A stretch of DNA of 64,000 bases from Planctomycetota bacterium (GCA_023954375.1 JAMLIC010000003.1:358088-422087), one strand, 5' to 3'; counted from the stretch's first letter, positions 18,195 through 28,579 are shown. Notes: generated from the sequence alone by a model not told the origin. Numbers and translations are program-made.

Positions 18195-19778
18195 ATGAGT
18201 CAGGATGGGGTGATCGAACTCGACGAACTGCATGTCGTGTCAGACCTTCACCTCGGCGGAGCACCCGGATTCCAGATCTTCAACCAGGCCCCCGCCCTGG
18301 CCTGGACGATCGACAAGATCGGGGCGAGTGACAAAAGTCGACGCGTGGGGCTCTGTCTCAACGGTGACATCGTCGACTTCCTCGCCGAACCAGGCGCCAG
18401 CTACTTCAGCGCGGCGACCGCGGTGTCCATACTGCGACGGATCAGGAGCGATCCGGCCTTCAGCCCCGTCTTCGACGCGCTTCAGAGGTTCGTTGCGCGT
18501 CCGAACCGCCTCCTCGTCCTGGTCCTCGGCAATCACGACATCGAGCTCTCGGTCCCCGCGGTGCACGAGAGCTTGGTCGTCGACCTGACGCAGGGCAACC
18601 ACGGCGCACGCGCCCGGGTCCACCTGCGCCTCGACGGCGTCGGATTTCGCTGCCGCATCGGCGGTCGAGAGGTCCTCTGCGTCCACGGCAACGAGGTCGA
18701 CTCCTTCAACGTGATCGACCTGGGCATGCTGCATCGAGCGTCGCGAGACGTGACCATGGGCCGTCCAGCTCCGCCCTGGGTCCCCTGCGCGGGCACGCGA
18801 CTGGTGATCGACGTCATGAACGACGTCAAGCGACGGTTCCCGTGGGTGGACCTGCTCAAGCCCGAGTGGGAGCTCCCCGTGGCGCTCGCCTTGGCCCTCG
18901 ACCCGACGAAGCTCAAGCACGTCGGCGGGCTGATCCCGGTCGGGTTGCGTCGCGTCGTGGACGGCCGAAGGCGCGCCCGCGGCCTCCTCGCTGACGAAAT
19001 CGAGGAGGACGCCGAGCAGGAACTCGACCACGGTCCGCGCGACGACCTGCTCGTTCTCGAGGACGTCCTCTCGACGGCACTCGACCTGGACGCCTACCCC
19101 AGGAGCCCGGGCCGGGGCCGAGAGCTGGACCCCTTCAAGGAACTCTACGGCGACCCCCGACCTCCGCTCGAGTTCCTGGCCTTCAAGGCGGGATCGGACG
19201 GCGCGCTTCTCGGCCCCGGAACGACCGCACCGCAGCTCCTCGGGCCCACCGACTGGTGGCGGCGGGTCACGCGGGGCCTGACGACGCCGGAGGTCGTCCG
19301 GAAGCTCCTGAGGAAGTGGCTGGAGGAGGGGCTCAAGGGAACGTTCTCGCCCTGGACGCCGGACGAGACGTTCGAGCAGCTGGACGCTCGCGTCGACCCG
19401 GGCATCGATGTCTTGATCGCCGGTCACACGCATCTGCACCGCGCGCTCCGTCGCTCACACGGCAGGGGCTGGTACGTCAACACGGGCACATGGATCCGCC
19501 TCATGGAGGCCACCTGGCTCGACGACGAGGACGCGTTCGCGAGGGCCTGGGACGTCCTCTGCCACGGCGTCAAGCCGCCCATGGGCATGGACGCCCTCGA
19601 TGATCCAGGTCGCTTCAAACCGGAGTACGCCGACATCAAGATGATCAAGCACGTCCGCTCCGTGGCCAGCGTCTCGAGCACCCCGCAAGGAACCGTGACG
19701 CGTCTGTATGTCATCGAGGAGCACGAGAACGCGGACAAGTCCAAGGGCTGGCGGGAGCGGGAGGTAGCGTCGTCATGA
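18195..19778 (+). CDS. Calcineurin-like metallophosphoesterase, first gene of candidate defence operon
   Basis: 527 aa. All dimetal phosphoesterase motifs are present: Asp17 and His19 in SDLHLGG, Asp58 in NGDIVDF, Asn113-His114 in GNHDIE, His164 in VHGNE and His411/His413 in AGHTHLH. The family hydrolyses phosphomonoesters, phosphodiesters or nucleotides; the substrate here is unknown. The insert between residues 190 and 400 is long and charged, larger than in small nucleotide phosphatases. The ATG at 18195 follows a strong AGGAGAG. Its stop overlaps the CHAT gene start by 4 nt (ATGA), so the two are co-translated. I infer an effector or a signal-degrading enzyme in a conflict system. Confidence 0.88.
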   Translation: MSQDGVIELDELHVVSDLHLGGAPGFQIFNQAPALAWTIDKIGASDKSRRVGLCLNGDIVDFLAEPGASYFSAATAVSILRRIRSDPAFSPVFDALQRFVARPNRLLVLVLGNHDIELSVPAVHESLVVDLTQGNHGARARVHLRLDGVGFRCRIGGREVLCVHGNEVDSFNVIDLGMLHRASRDVTMGRPAPPWVPCAGTRLVIDVMNDVKRRFPWVDLLKPEWELPVALALALDPTKLKHVGGLIPVGLRRVVDGRRRARGLLADEIEEDAEQELDHGPRDDLLVLEDVLSTALDLDAYPRSPGRGRELDPFKELYGDPRPPLEFLAFKAGSDGALLGPGTTAPQLLGPTDWWRRVTRGLTTPEVVRKLLRKWLEEGLKGTFSPWTPDETFEQLDARVDPGIDVLIAGHTHLHRALRRSHGRGWYVNTGTWIRLMEATWLDDEDAFARAWDVLCHGVKPPMGMDALDDPGRFKPEYADIKMIKHVRSVASVSSTPQGTVTRLYVIEEHENADKSKGWREREVASS

Positions 19779-21793
19779 GCGCTCGAGCCGGCCTCCAGGT
19801 GCGAGAGATCGAACTGGAGCTGATCCGCCAGGGTCCCTCGCACAACCAGCTCGTCTCGCCGCTGACCCCCTACCTGGCGCTCAGCGGCCGCCACGAGGCG
19901 TGCACGATCCACCTGCCGTTCGAGCACGCCCGCCTCATGGACCGGCTCCAGGCGCTGCGCTATGACCCCGGCCGGGAGGGCTCGCGGCCGGGCGCCCTCC
20001 AGGAGCTCGCCGAGGCCATGGGGGCGCTGCTCGGCGCCGTCCCGGGCCTCCTCGCAGACCTGTGCACCGACGGCGGCAAGCGCCTCACCCACGTGAAGCT
20101 GATCTTCTCATCGCAGGAGCTCTCCCTCCTTCCCTTCGAGCTGGCCCGGTCCCCGCGCGGGTTCCCCGGGGAGGGGCGCCCCCTCTTCCTTCAGGCCGAC
20201 GGACCGCTGTCGATCTCGCGCCAGACGCGCTGCGCCCAGCGCGGCACGGACTGGCGCGCCACGCCGAAGATCCTCTTCGCCTGGTCGGGGGTCGAGCCCG
20301 AGCTCGTCAAGGCCCACCTTCAGGCGCTCCGCCTCGCGCTCGCCCCCCAGCTCCGTGACGAGCGGAAACACCTCCGGGACCACATCACGGTCCTCGAGCA
20401 GGCAACCTGGCAGGACATCGAACAGGCCTGCCGGCGGACGAGCTTCACGCACGTCCACCTGCTGGCGCACGGGGTCGTGGTCCGGGACAGCGGCGATGAA
20501 CGCTTCGGCCTCGCCCTGAGCGCGGCCCGGGGTGCGGGCGGCTCGATCGACCGCGTCTCCGCCGACCGACTGGCCTGCGCCCTGCGCATTCCGGCCAGCG
20601 GAGGGTCGCGCTCGCAACCGATCGTCGTGAGCATTGCGGCCTGCGACAGCGGCCAGCAGCGCGCGGTCCTGCTCCCGGGCGGCAGCCTCGCCCACACCTT
20701 GCACGAGGAGGGCGTACCGCTCGTCGTCGCATCCCAGTTCCCGCTCACCTACGAAGGCTCGGTGCGGATGACCGAGATCCTCTACGCCGGGCTGCTCCGG
20801 GGAGACGACCCCAGGGCCGTGCTGCACGCCGTGCGCTGCGCGCTCGCCGGGACCACACACCGCAACCACGACTGGGCAAGCCTCCTCGCCTATCTCGCCG
20901 TTCCGGACGATCTCGAGGAGCAGCTCCTCCATGTCCGATACGAGGCGGCGCAGAGGACGACGACCGCGGCCATGGACCGCGCACGAGGACCGATCGAGGA
21001 GCCCCCGGCGGACCCCGACGAGGCCAAGGCGGCATTCGAACTGGGCATCGAGGGCCTCGACCACGCGATCCAGCCGCTCGAGGCGCTCGCCCGATCGGCG
21101 CCGCGCTCGGAAGCCGCCATGCGAGACGTCGTGCGGTCCTTCAACTTCATCGGCGCGGCCCGGAAGCGAATGGCCGAGTTCCTTCACATGAGAGCGACCC
21201 GGGTCGCCGCCGAGGCTACCGGGCGGAGCAAGCGGGAGCACGAGTGCCTCGTCGCCGCGCACGACGCCTACCGTGCCGCCCTCGGGCGGGCGCCGAGGGG
21301 AACGGAGAGCTGGCGCGCCGGCTACAACACCCTCGCGCTCGGACGCGTCCTCGGCGACCCCCTGGCCTACGAGCTCTGGTGCACCGTTCACTACGGGCTC
21401 GGACAAGACCACCACGCGACCGCCGTTGACACGGCCTGGAACCTCAGCACTCGCATCGTCATCGACTTGCTCGCACTGGGCGAGACCGCGCTCGTGACCT
21501 TCGTCTCCAGCAGGTCGCCGGGCTACTCCCCCGCAGCCTCGGCCCGAGCCGCGGCGCAGGAGCTCGCACGGCGGTGCGGCTTCCGCGACGCGGAACACCG
21601 CTCCACACGCCGCGAGCTCGAGCGCTATGTCGAGTGGTGGCGACGACCGCTTGGCGACGAGCGTGCCAGACTGGCGAAGGAGCTCCTCGAGTCTCTCGTC
21701 CCGCCGGAGGAGACGCCTGCGCCCCCTCCGGCGGCCGAGCCCGAGCAGCCGAGGACGGTCAGTCGGCGTCGCCGGCGCCCGCGAGGGGAGTGA
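19775..21793 (+). CDS. CHAT-domain caspase-like protease
   Basis: 672 aa. The CHAT domain spans about residues 100-390. The catalytic dyad is visible as His232 (HLLAHGV) and Cys290 (SIAACDSGQ), followed by the family's GGSLAHTLHEEGVPLVVASQ stretch broken by conserved Gly and Pro. Before it is an N-terminal region of about 100 residues. After it a helical, TPR-like region (residues 410-640) ends in an Arg/Pro-rich tail. CHAT proteases are cysteine peptidases often used as cell-killing or maturation effectors in bacterial immunity and are activated by partner proteins. It overlaps the phosphoesterase gene by 4 nt and is 3 nt from the next gene. The active site is intact. Confidence 0.9.
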   Translation: MSARAGLQVREIELELIRQGPSHNQLVSPLTPYLALSGRHEACTIHLPFEHARLMDRLQALRYDPGREGSRPGALQELAEAMGALLGAVPGLLADLCTDGGKRLTHVKLIFSSQELSLLPFELARSPRGFPGEGRPLFLQADGPLSISRQTRCAQRGTDWRATPKILFAWSGVEPELVKAHLQALRLALAPQLRDERKHLRDHITVLEQATWQDIEQACRRTSFTHVHLLAHGVVVRDSGDERFGLALSAARGAGGSIDRVSADRLACALRIPASGGSRSQPIVVSIAACDSGQQRAVLLPGGSLAHTLHEEGVPLVVASQFPLTYEGSVRMTEILYAGLLRGDDPRAVLHAVRCALAGTTHRNHDWASLLAYLAVPDDLEEQLLHVRYEAAQRTTTAAMDRARGPIEEPPADPDEAKAAFELGIEGLDHAIQPLEALARSAPRSEAAMRDVVRSFNFIGAARKRMAEFLHMRATRVAAEATGRSKREHECLVAAHDAYRAALGRAPRGTESWRAGYNTLALGRVLGDPLAYELWCTVHYGLGQDHHATAVDTAWNLSTRIVIDLLALGETALVTFVSSRSPGYSPAASARAAAQELARRCGFRDAEHRSTRRELERYVEWWRRPLGDERARLAKELLESLVPPEETPAPPPAAEPEQPRTVSRRRRRPRGE

Positions 21794-21796
21794 CGC

Positions 21797-24700
21797 GTGG
21801 CCTCGGAGCACGATCGCCTCCTTCGCGCCCTCTCGCTCGGCCCCGACTCCCCCTCCGCCGAGCTCATCCACGCGCTCGGCGACCTGGACGAGCTGCTCGA
21901 GCGCCACCTCTTGGTCCAGCGGACCATCCCGCTCGAGGGCAGCGCGAGCCTCCTCGTCGCCGGACCCGCAGGCGAGCCGGACGTCACCGAGGTCTTCGTC
22001 GTCACGACCGAGGGCCGCGTCCAGGCGCTGCGGATCGTCGACCGCGAAGGAGGGGACGTCGCGCACGACCCGCTGTGGTCCGCCTCGCTGGACGACTTCG
22101 ACCCCGCGCGCGATCGGCTCCTCGGGCTGTTTCCCACGCGCGCCGCCAACCCGTTCCGGGCGTCGCGGTCGCTGGTCGTGGCGGTCGAGACGAGCGCGAC
22201 CCCCACGGGCGTCCGCATCTACGACTGCTCCATCGAGGGCGATCGCCCCGCGAGCTTCGCCCCCCAAGGTGATCGCGCCCCGCCCTGGATGCTCACGTGT
22301 CACGTCGCGGGGCCACACGACCGGGACCTCGTCTCGACGCCGCCCCCTCGGCCGCCCGGGAACGCCACGTGCGCCGCGCTGCTCGGCGACGCACTCTGGT
22401 CGACCGTGTCCTCCGTCGAGGTCGGGTCCTCGCACGCGCTCGAAGGGCTGGCCATCGCCTCTCTCGGCGAAGGCGGCGCGGTGGTGTCCCGGGACCAGTC
22501 CCTCGTGGGCTTCGACGACGCAGATACCCTGGCGGCAGGTACGCCGTCCTGGACCTGGACGCTCACGTGGCAGCCCGGCGCGCTCGCCCCGGTGAAGCCC
22601 ACGCGGTCCGGAGAGCCGCGGCTCCTCGTCGCCACCGACGAGCCCCGCGTGCACCTGGTCGTCCGCGTGTCACCCACGGAGACCGAGCGCTGCTACGGCG
22701 CCCTCGTCGACGCCCTCGCCGAGCGGCACTCCTTGCGCACGCTCGCGGACTGGATCGCGTGGTGCGAGCAGAGCCCTCCGGGCGAACGGCTGCGATCCGG
22801 CCAGCTCGCCCTGCTCCTGGATCGAGCCCTCGCGGAGCCCGCGCCACACGACCACGGCTCGCGTCTTGCAGAGCTCTTCATTCAGCCGCTCGAGGAGCCC
22901 TCCCTGCGCCCGATCTTCCGGGTCGTCCAGCGGCATCTCGGCCAGTGGACCGCGGATGCCTGGCCGGGTGCCGCGACGCTGCTCGAGGTCTACAAGATCC
23001 TCCCTTACGGCCTCCAGGCGCGGATCGACCTCGAGCTGAACCGCCTCCCACGCGAGGCGATTCCCGAGCCACCGCTGACCGAGCTGTCGACGGAGGCGGC
23101 CGACGCTCGCGTCGCCGACGACCGGACGGCTGCGGCCCACCTGCGGTTCCATGCCCATGTCTGCCGGACCGAGCTCCGCACAAAGTCGAGCAAGCCCTGC
23201 GCGATCGCCGCCATGCACGCAGAGGACTGGTGGGAGCGGTTCGCGCTCGAAGCGATCATCCCGTCGATCTCTGATCACGTGGCCCTGGTGCGGCCTGCCC
23301 CTGGGGGGATCGTTCTCGTCTCGAAGGGCGGGCTCCACAAGCTCGATCACGACCGGTGGACCGAACTCGTGGACGTCACTCCGACGGACTGGTTCGCGCC
23401 CAGGACCGCCGTCGCGCTCGCCGACATGCGGCTGGCGCTCGCGAGCGACACCGACCTTCGGATCGGCGATCTGACGAACCGACCGGCCACGCTGAGCCCG
23501 CCGCGGAAGGCTCCCCCTGGGGTCTTCTTCCGCGCTGTCGCCCCTGGCCCCACGAGCCTGTGGGTGCTCCTGCAGGACCGCGAAGGGAAGCGCGCGCAGC
23601 TGTCGCCCTGGAGCGGCGACGAGCTGGCCGCTCCATTCGCAGTCGACCTCCCCCGCCCGTGGCCCACGATGCTGGCCACCGTCGCGCGCAGTCCAGCAAG
23701 TTGGCTCCTGGCGCTCTCGTGGGGAGGGCCGGGCGTGGAGCTCGTCGAGGTCCAGGAGACCGGACACGGCCTCACCAGCCGTCTCGTGTGCCGGCGGCGC
23801 ATGCCAGGTCGGGTTCGGGCGCTGGCCGCCAGTGGAGGGGAGGGCGCACCGAACGTCGTCGTCGGAACGAGCTCGGGCTACGTCGTGTCTCTCACACTCT
23901 CGAACGACCGCACCGAACTCGTCCCGTGCTGGGAGAACCGGCGAGCAAGTGCGGTTCGCCATCTGGCCTGCTCGCCCTTGCCCGGCGGACATCTCCTGGT
24001 CGTGACGACCTCCGGGGAGGTTGCGTTGCTGGCGCCGGAGGACGGCAGCACCCTCTGGTCGCGGCAGCACTTCTTTCCGGTCAAGAGCGGCGCGGTGACT
24101 CTCCACCAGGACCGCGCGACGATGACGCTCGTCGACTTCGCCGGATCGGTCTCCGTGTACCGGCACGTCGACGAGTCGGCGGCCCTCGCCAAGGCTCGAC
24201 GTGCCCTGCTCGACTGCCAGGCCACCCGGATCGAGCCTCCCGACGCCCTCCGCTACGAGGCGGCGCAGGCCCTGGCCTGGGCGGAGCAACCCGCGAAGTC
24301 GTCGTGGAGCCCTCGGACCCCGCTGGGGCGAGGCGTCGTCCTCAAGCGCCTCTGCCAGGCCTCCGACCGGCCCGACACGGTCGCTCTCGCCACGCCCTTC
24401 CTCCGGCAGGCGACCTGGCGAGAGCTCCAACAGCTCGCTCGCCTTCGCGCGCCGGACGACCTTGAGCGCACGGAGGCGCTCGTCTCGGAGCTGTTTGCTC
24501 GGGTGACCGAGCTCGCCTCCCAGAACCCGCCCACGGCAGAGTCGGTCGTCGCCGACGCGCTGCGCGGGTTCGGCGCTCGGCTCATCAAGCGCAGGTGGGT
24601 CCAGAACAGACGCTCGGCATGGCAGCGACTCGCCCCCTCCCTTCAGGAGGCGCGATCGGTTCAGGTCGCGCTCCTGCAGGGCCTGCCGCGGTCCGCCAGC

Positions 24701-27700
24701 GAGACGCGGATCGATGAGCAGGTGCTCGACGCCTTGTGGATCGGCCCCGGAGCCGTCGGCGCCCTCGCGTCGCTCGTCGCCGGCGCCGACCTCGCGTTGG
24801 TGGACGACCTGGCCCGGGGACTGAACCTCGCGACCTCGCCCGCCGATCCGGACGTGCTCGCCAGACTCCGGATGCGTGCAGCCAGTGCTTCGAGCCGGGA
24901 GGTCGCCAGCGTCTACCGACTCCTTGCCTTCCTCGCCAGTCCGACGGCGACCTGGGAGGACCTGCAGCGACTCGCGGAGGGCGCTGAGTGGCTCGGGCGC
25001 TCCGCGCCCCTGCCCGAGCCGCTACTCGAGGCCATCCACTTCGCCCGGCCGTTCCTCGAAGCGCCCCAGCTGCAGGAACAGCCGCGGGACGTCCATCTGC
25101 AGTGGCTCGACGACTTGAAGACGCCGCCGGTGCCGCCAAGGTCAGCCCTGGGATGGGGGCCATGGCTCACCGCCGCCCATGAGCGCTTCTGCCGGCACCT
25201 CGGCGCCGCGATCGACGTGCGGCGCGGAGCGGTGCGCAGACGACTGCGGCTGCGGATCGACAACCCGGTGCGGACCTGGCGCGGACCTCGCCTGGTGGAG
25301 GTCCTGCTCGACCTCTCGGTCGACGGAGACATGGTCCCGGGTGCCCGCTTCTCACTCCACTTCTCGTCGTCGTCGCTTCGTCAGGTGACGACCCCCCTGC
25401 ACTACTCCTGGGACGCGCCCTCCCTCCCCCGCCACCTCAAAGTGGTCGGAGGCGTCGACGACGCAACTCGTCCCCTGGAGGTCTTCGTCGCCACCACTGC
25501 CCCGCCCGAACGACGTCACGAGCAGCGCTGGCTCGTTCCCCTCCCGAAGGACGAGCACGTCCAGCTCGAAACTCCACCGGAGCTGTTCGCTGCCTTCGCG
25601 AAGCAGCTCGAGTCGATCTCGCGGGGCATGCACGTCCTGGCCATGGATCCGCGCCTCGGTCATGGTGGGCTCGTCGCCGAGCTGATCAAGCTCCGGGGCA
25701 CTCGGCACGTGGCCTTGGACGACAAGCAAGACGCCTTTACCGCCGGAACCGAGCCGGTATCAGCGCTGCTTACGGCACTCGGTGCCCGGCAGAACGGCAG
25801 GCGCTGGGCGCCCCCCGCCGGGTGCACCCGGATCGTCATCTCGAACGGCGACCGCGTCGCCCGCGAGCTTCTCACGTCGAACCAGCGCCTCGGCGAAATG
25901 GCCTCCGCCGTTCCGAACGAGCACTGGCCCGCCCTTCTTTGGCTCATGCCCACGCCCCTGGCTTGCGAGCTCCAGGCAGCCGTTCCAGGCCCGAGCCCTC
26001 GAGAGGTTCGGATCACGCTCCATGCGCTCAACCGCTTCAGACCCGAGCTCGACGAGAAGATGCGGAACGCCCTGTCGGGCACCTTCTTCCGCGAGCATCC
26101 GCTGCTAGAGGGCCTGGCGAGGACCGTGTTCGACGCCCTCGATCGTCGTCTGGAGCTCGTCCTCGAGTGGGCGTCGAGCTTCAATCCCTCCGACATCTTC
26201 CGCCACGAGGACGTGCTCGCCGGGCCTGTGAACGATGTCATGGCGTCTTATCTGGCGGGTCTCGGCGCCCTACAACTCGCCCTCGTGGTGCTGGCCGCCC
26301 GCACGAAGATCCAGCTCGATGGTTCGAGCTTGGCCGCGGGGATGGTGGCCGCTTTGGACGGAAGTGCGAGACCCGAACGTGGCCAGTTAGAGAGGTTCCG
26401 TGAGGGACACGGGCTATCCGAAGCCGCGGTGAACGCACTCCGGGAGGACGCCGCGGCGCGCATTCGCTTCCGGGTGGAGGGTTATCTCCCTCCGAGAAGG
26501 GGAGTGGGCCTCGAGGTCCCTCCGGGCCTCGCCGCCCTTCACGGCATGGTCCGGCACAGGCTCGACCTGATCGCGCGAACGCACGAACTCCTCCGGCAGC
26601 GCGGCATCTTCACGACCGCGGGAGGGGTCGCCGCCCTCCGTGAGCCGTTTCGCACCTGGGTGCGCGTCAAGCTCGAGAGGGGACGGGGAATCTCGGGACA
26701 GGCCTTCATGGAGCAGGTGTTGGGTGGGCCCCTCGTTTCCCTGCTGTCACTAGAGGAGCTGGCGCAGGCAGGTGACGACCTCCACTTTCTCAGTGAGGAT
26801 TTAGAACAAAAGGCGGCCAGCTTGGTGGTAGAGCTCGGCCGAATCTTCGGGGGAACGGTCGCCCAAGCAGCAAGAGGCGCCGATGGGGTGAGGCGAGCAC
26901 TCGAGCACCTCACCGGCTGTGCACCACGTGAGGCGGGCCCGGCGCACGCTGCACTCGTCACGCAGCTTCGACAGGAGCTCGGAAGCGAGCACGTCTATCA
27001 TGTCTACGGTCCGGGGAGCCGGGAGCCCGTGCACCTCATCGCTCTGCTCCTGAGGCCTCCGCGGCGCGGGAAGCACGCGATCCTGCAGCTCCTCCGCTCA
27101 AGCGAAGTGCACGGTGTCGTCTTGACGACGCTTGGCCCGGGCTCCGACGCCGTAGCCCAGACCCTTGAGCCCAACGAGGTTCTCTCTGCCTTGACCCAGC
27201 CTGAGCTCAAGGAGCTCCTCGTCAGCCGCGACATTCCCGCTGCGTTCTGGCGAGCGGTGCGCAACCGGGTAGGCCTCATGACCTTCTCGCCCTTTCAGGT
27301 CGGCAACCAGCTCCCTCCAGGAAGCCCCGTGTTCGTGGGCCGAGAGACGGAGACGGCGGAGATCCTCGAAGGGATCGGCAGGACGAGCTACCTCATTGTC
27401 GGAGGACGCCGCATCGGAAAGACGAGCCTGCTCCGCCACCTCGAGGCCCAGCTCCGCGATCGCGGCTACACGGCGATCTGGCTCGACGCAGCTGGCCTCG
27501 GGAGCGCGGCGCGACTCCTCCGCGAGCTTCGTCACGCGAGCAAGCGGCTCGCGTTCCAGGTCTCCAAGAACCCTGACCCCGTGCTCGCATTCGAGGAGAC
27601 CCTGCGCGCCGCCATCCGCCCCGTGCTCCTCGTGAACGAGGTCGACGAACTCTGCGCCTCGGCCACCGACCTCCTTCAACGTCTGCGCTCGCTGGCAGAG

Positions 27701-28579
27701 GAAGGCGTGTGCCAGTCCGTCTTCGTGGGCTATCACCGCGCCTACATCGACACCATGGACCCCCACCAGCCGTTCAACCATTGGGTCAAGGGTCGTGGAA
27801 TCGCCAAGGCTTTCGTCCTCGAGCGCCTCGGCACGGACGCCGCGCGGCAGCTGATCGACCGACTGGAGCAGCCACCCCTCGAGCTGCGCTGGGAGAGTGA
27901 AGCTGCTCGCGAGCAGGCACACGCCCTGTTCCTCGAGCGCTCGAGGTGCATCCCCGTGCTCCTTCAGTCCCTCTGCCAGACCTTGGTCGAGCGCCTCCAC
28001 CGCCGGCGGCAGCACACGACGATCACCCTGCGAGACGCTCGGGAGGCCATCGACCATGTCGGCAACCCCGTTTGGCAATACCTCCAGGAGACCCGACTCC
28101 CGATCGACGAGGACCTGCGCGAGCGCGACAACCCGGTCGCCATGCACTTCTCGGACCTCATGTTCGTCGTGCTGGTCCGCCGCCTCTACGTGCCGGGAGG
28201 AGGGACCACCATCGAGGTGCCCGACCCCGACTCCGACGACCGGCGCTATCACTTCAGCGTGACCGACGCCTGCGATTTCGTGGCCGAGACCCTGCGGTCG
28301 AATCCCGTGCTCAAGCACGAGCTGTTCCGATTCAGCGCGCGATTCACGCCGCTGCACTACCAGCGGCTGCTCGACGGGAACTGCCTGACGGTATTCCTCA
28401 GCCCCGTCCCCGGTGGGAGTCGGCGGTATCGATTCACAGGGCACATTTATCCGCTCGAGCTCGCTCGGCACGTCGAGCGCGAGGGCATCTCGATCGACCA
28501 GCACCTCACGCACAAGCTCTCGGACCTGATCGCAATCCTGAACCGCACGCCAACCGGAAGAAAGCAGAGGCCCTCGTGA
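21797..28579 (+). CDS. Giant beta-propeller and P-loop ATPase protein of candidate defence operon
   Basis: 2260 aa, GTG start three bases after the CHAT stop. Residues about 40-300 and 470-795 are beta-rich with propeller-like blades (SGYVVSLTLSND, TSGEVALLAPEDGSTLW). The middle 1000 residues are mostly helical and unrecognised; DPRLGHGGLVAEL near 1280 could be a decayed P-loop. The C-terminal NTPase (about 1840-2250) has an intact Walker A, G1869GRRIGKTS, and a Walker B VLLVNEVDEL in which the usual Asp is Asn1947 while Glu1948 remains. I infer a sensor/scaffold: propellers bind a target or partner and the ATPase signals. In-frame TTA codons at 26387 and 26801 and a lower-GC patch near 26.2-26.9 kb suggest a history of transfer. 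Confidence 0.8.
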   Translation: MASEHDRLLRALSLGPDSPSAELIHALGDLDELLERHLLVQRTIPLEGSASLLVAGPAGEPDVTEVFVVTTEGRVQALRIVDREGGDVAHDPLWSASLDDFDPARDRLLGLFPTRAANPFRASRSLVVAVETSATPTGVRIYDCSIEGDRPASFAPQGDRAPPWMLTCHVAGPHDRDLVSTPPPRPPGNATCAALLGDALWSTVSSVEVGSSHALEGLAIASLGEGGAVVSRDQSLVGFDDADTLAAGTPSWTWTLTWQPGALAPVKPTRSGEPRLLVATDEPRVHLVVRVSPTETERCYGALVDALAERHSLRTLADWIAWCEQSPPGERLRSGQLALLLDRALAEPAPHDHGSRLAELFIQPLEEPSLRPIFRVVQRHLGQWTADAWPGAATLLEVYKILPYGLQARIDLELNRLPREAIPEPPLTELSTEAADARVADDRTAAAHLRFHAHVCRTELRTKSSKPCAIAAMHAEDWWERFALEAIIPSISDHVALVRPAPGGIVLVSKGGLHKLDHDRWTELVDVTPTDWFAPRTAVALADMRLALASDTDLRIGDLTNRPATLSPPRKAPPGVFFRAVAPGPTSLWVLLQDREGKRAQLSPWSGDELAAPFAVDLPRPWPTMLATVARSPASWLLALSWGGPGVELVEVQETGHGLTSRLVCRRRMPGRVRALAASGGEGAPNVVVGTSSGYVVSLTLSNDRTELVPCWENRRASAVRHLACSPLPGGHLLVVTTSGEVALLAPEDGSTLWSRQHFFPVKSGAVTLHQDRATMTLVDFAGSVSVYRHVDESAALAKARRALLDCQATRIEPPDALRYEAAQALAWAEQPAKSSWSPRTPLGRGVVLKRLCQASDRPDTVALATPFLRQATWRELQQLARLRAPDDLERTEALVSELFARVTELASQNPPTAESVVADALRGFGARLIKRRWVQNRRSAWQRLAPSLQEARSVQVALLQGLPRSASETRIDEQVLDALWIGPGAVGALASLVAGADLALVDDLARGLNLATSPADPDVLARLRMRAASASSREVASVYRLLAFLASPTATWEDLQRLAEGAEWLGRSAPLPEPLLEAIHFARPFLEAPQLQEQPRDVHLQWLDDLKTPPVPPRSALGWGPWLTAAHERFCRHLGAAIDVRRGAVRRRLRLRIDNPVRTWRGPRLVEVLLDLSVDGDMVPGARFSLHFSSSSLRQVTTPLHYSWDAPSLPRHLKVVGGVDDATRPLEVFVATTAPPERRHEQRWLVPLPKDEHVQLETPPELFAAFAKQLESISRGMHVLAMDPRLGHGGLVAELIKLRGTRHVALDDKQDAFTAGTEPVSALLTALGARQNGRRWAPPAGCTRIVISNGDRVARELLTSNQRLGEMASAVPNEHWPALLWLMPTPLACELQAAVPGPSPREVRITLHALNRFRPELDEKMRNALSGTFFREHPLLEGLARTVFDALDRRLELVLEWASSFNPSDIFRHEDVLAGPVNDVMASYLAGLGALQLALVVLAARTKIQLDGSSLAAGMVAALDGSARPERGQLERFREGHGLSEAAVNALREDAAARIRFRVEGYLPPRRGVGLEVPPGLAALHGMVRHRLDLIARTHELLRQRGIFTTAGGVAALREPFRTWVRVKLERGRGISGQAFMEQVLGGPLVSLLSLEELAQAGDDLHFLSEDLEQKAASLVVELGRIFGGTVAQAARGADGVRRALEHLTGCAPREAGPAHAALVTQLRQELGSEHVYHVYGPGSREPVHLIALLLRPPRRGKHAILQLLRSSEVHGVVLTTLGPGSDAVAQTLEPNEVLSALTQPELKELLVSRDIPAAFWRAVRNRVGLMTFSPFQVGNQLPPGSPVFVGRETETAEILEGIGRTSYLIVGGRRIGKTSLLRHLEAQLRDRGYTAIWLDAAGLGSAARLLRELRHASKRLAFQVSKNPDPVLAFEETLRAAIRPVLLVNEVDELCASATDLLQRLRSLAEEGVCQSVFVGYHRAYIDTMDPHQPFNHWVKGRGIAKAFVLERLGTDAARQLIDRLEQPPLELRWESEAAREQAHALFLERSRCIPVLLQSLCQTLVERLHRRRQHTTITLRDAREAIDHVGNPVWQYLQETRLPIDEDLRERDNPVAMHFSDLMFVVLVRRLYVPGGGTTIEVPDPDSDDRRYHFSVTDACDFVAETLRSNPVLKHELFRFSARFTPLHYQRLLDGNCLTVFLSPVPGGSRRYRFTGHIYPLELARHVEREGISIDQHLTHKLSDLIAILNRTPTGRKQRPS

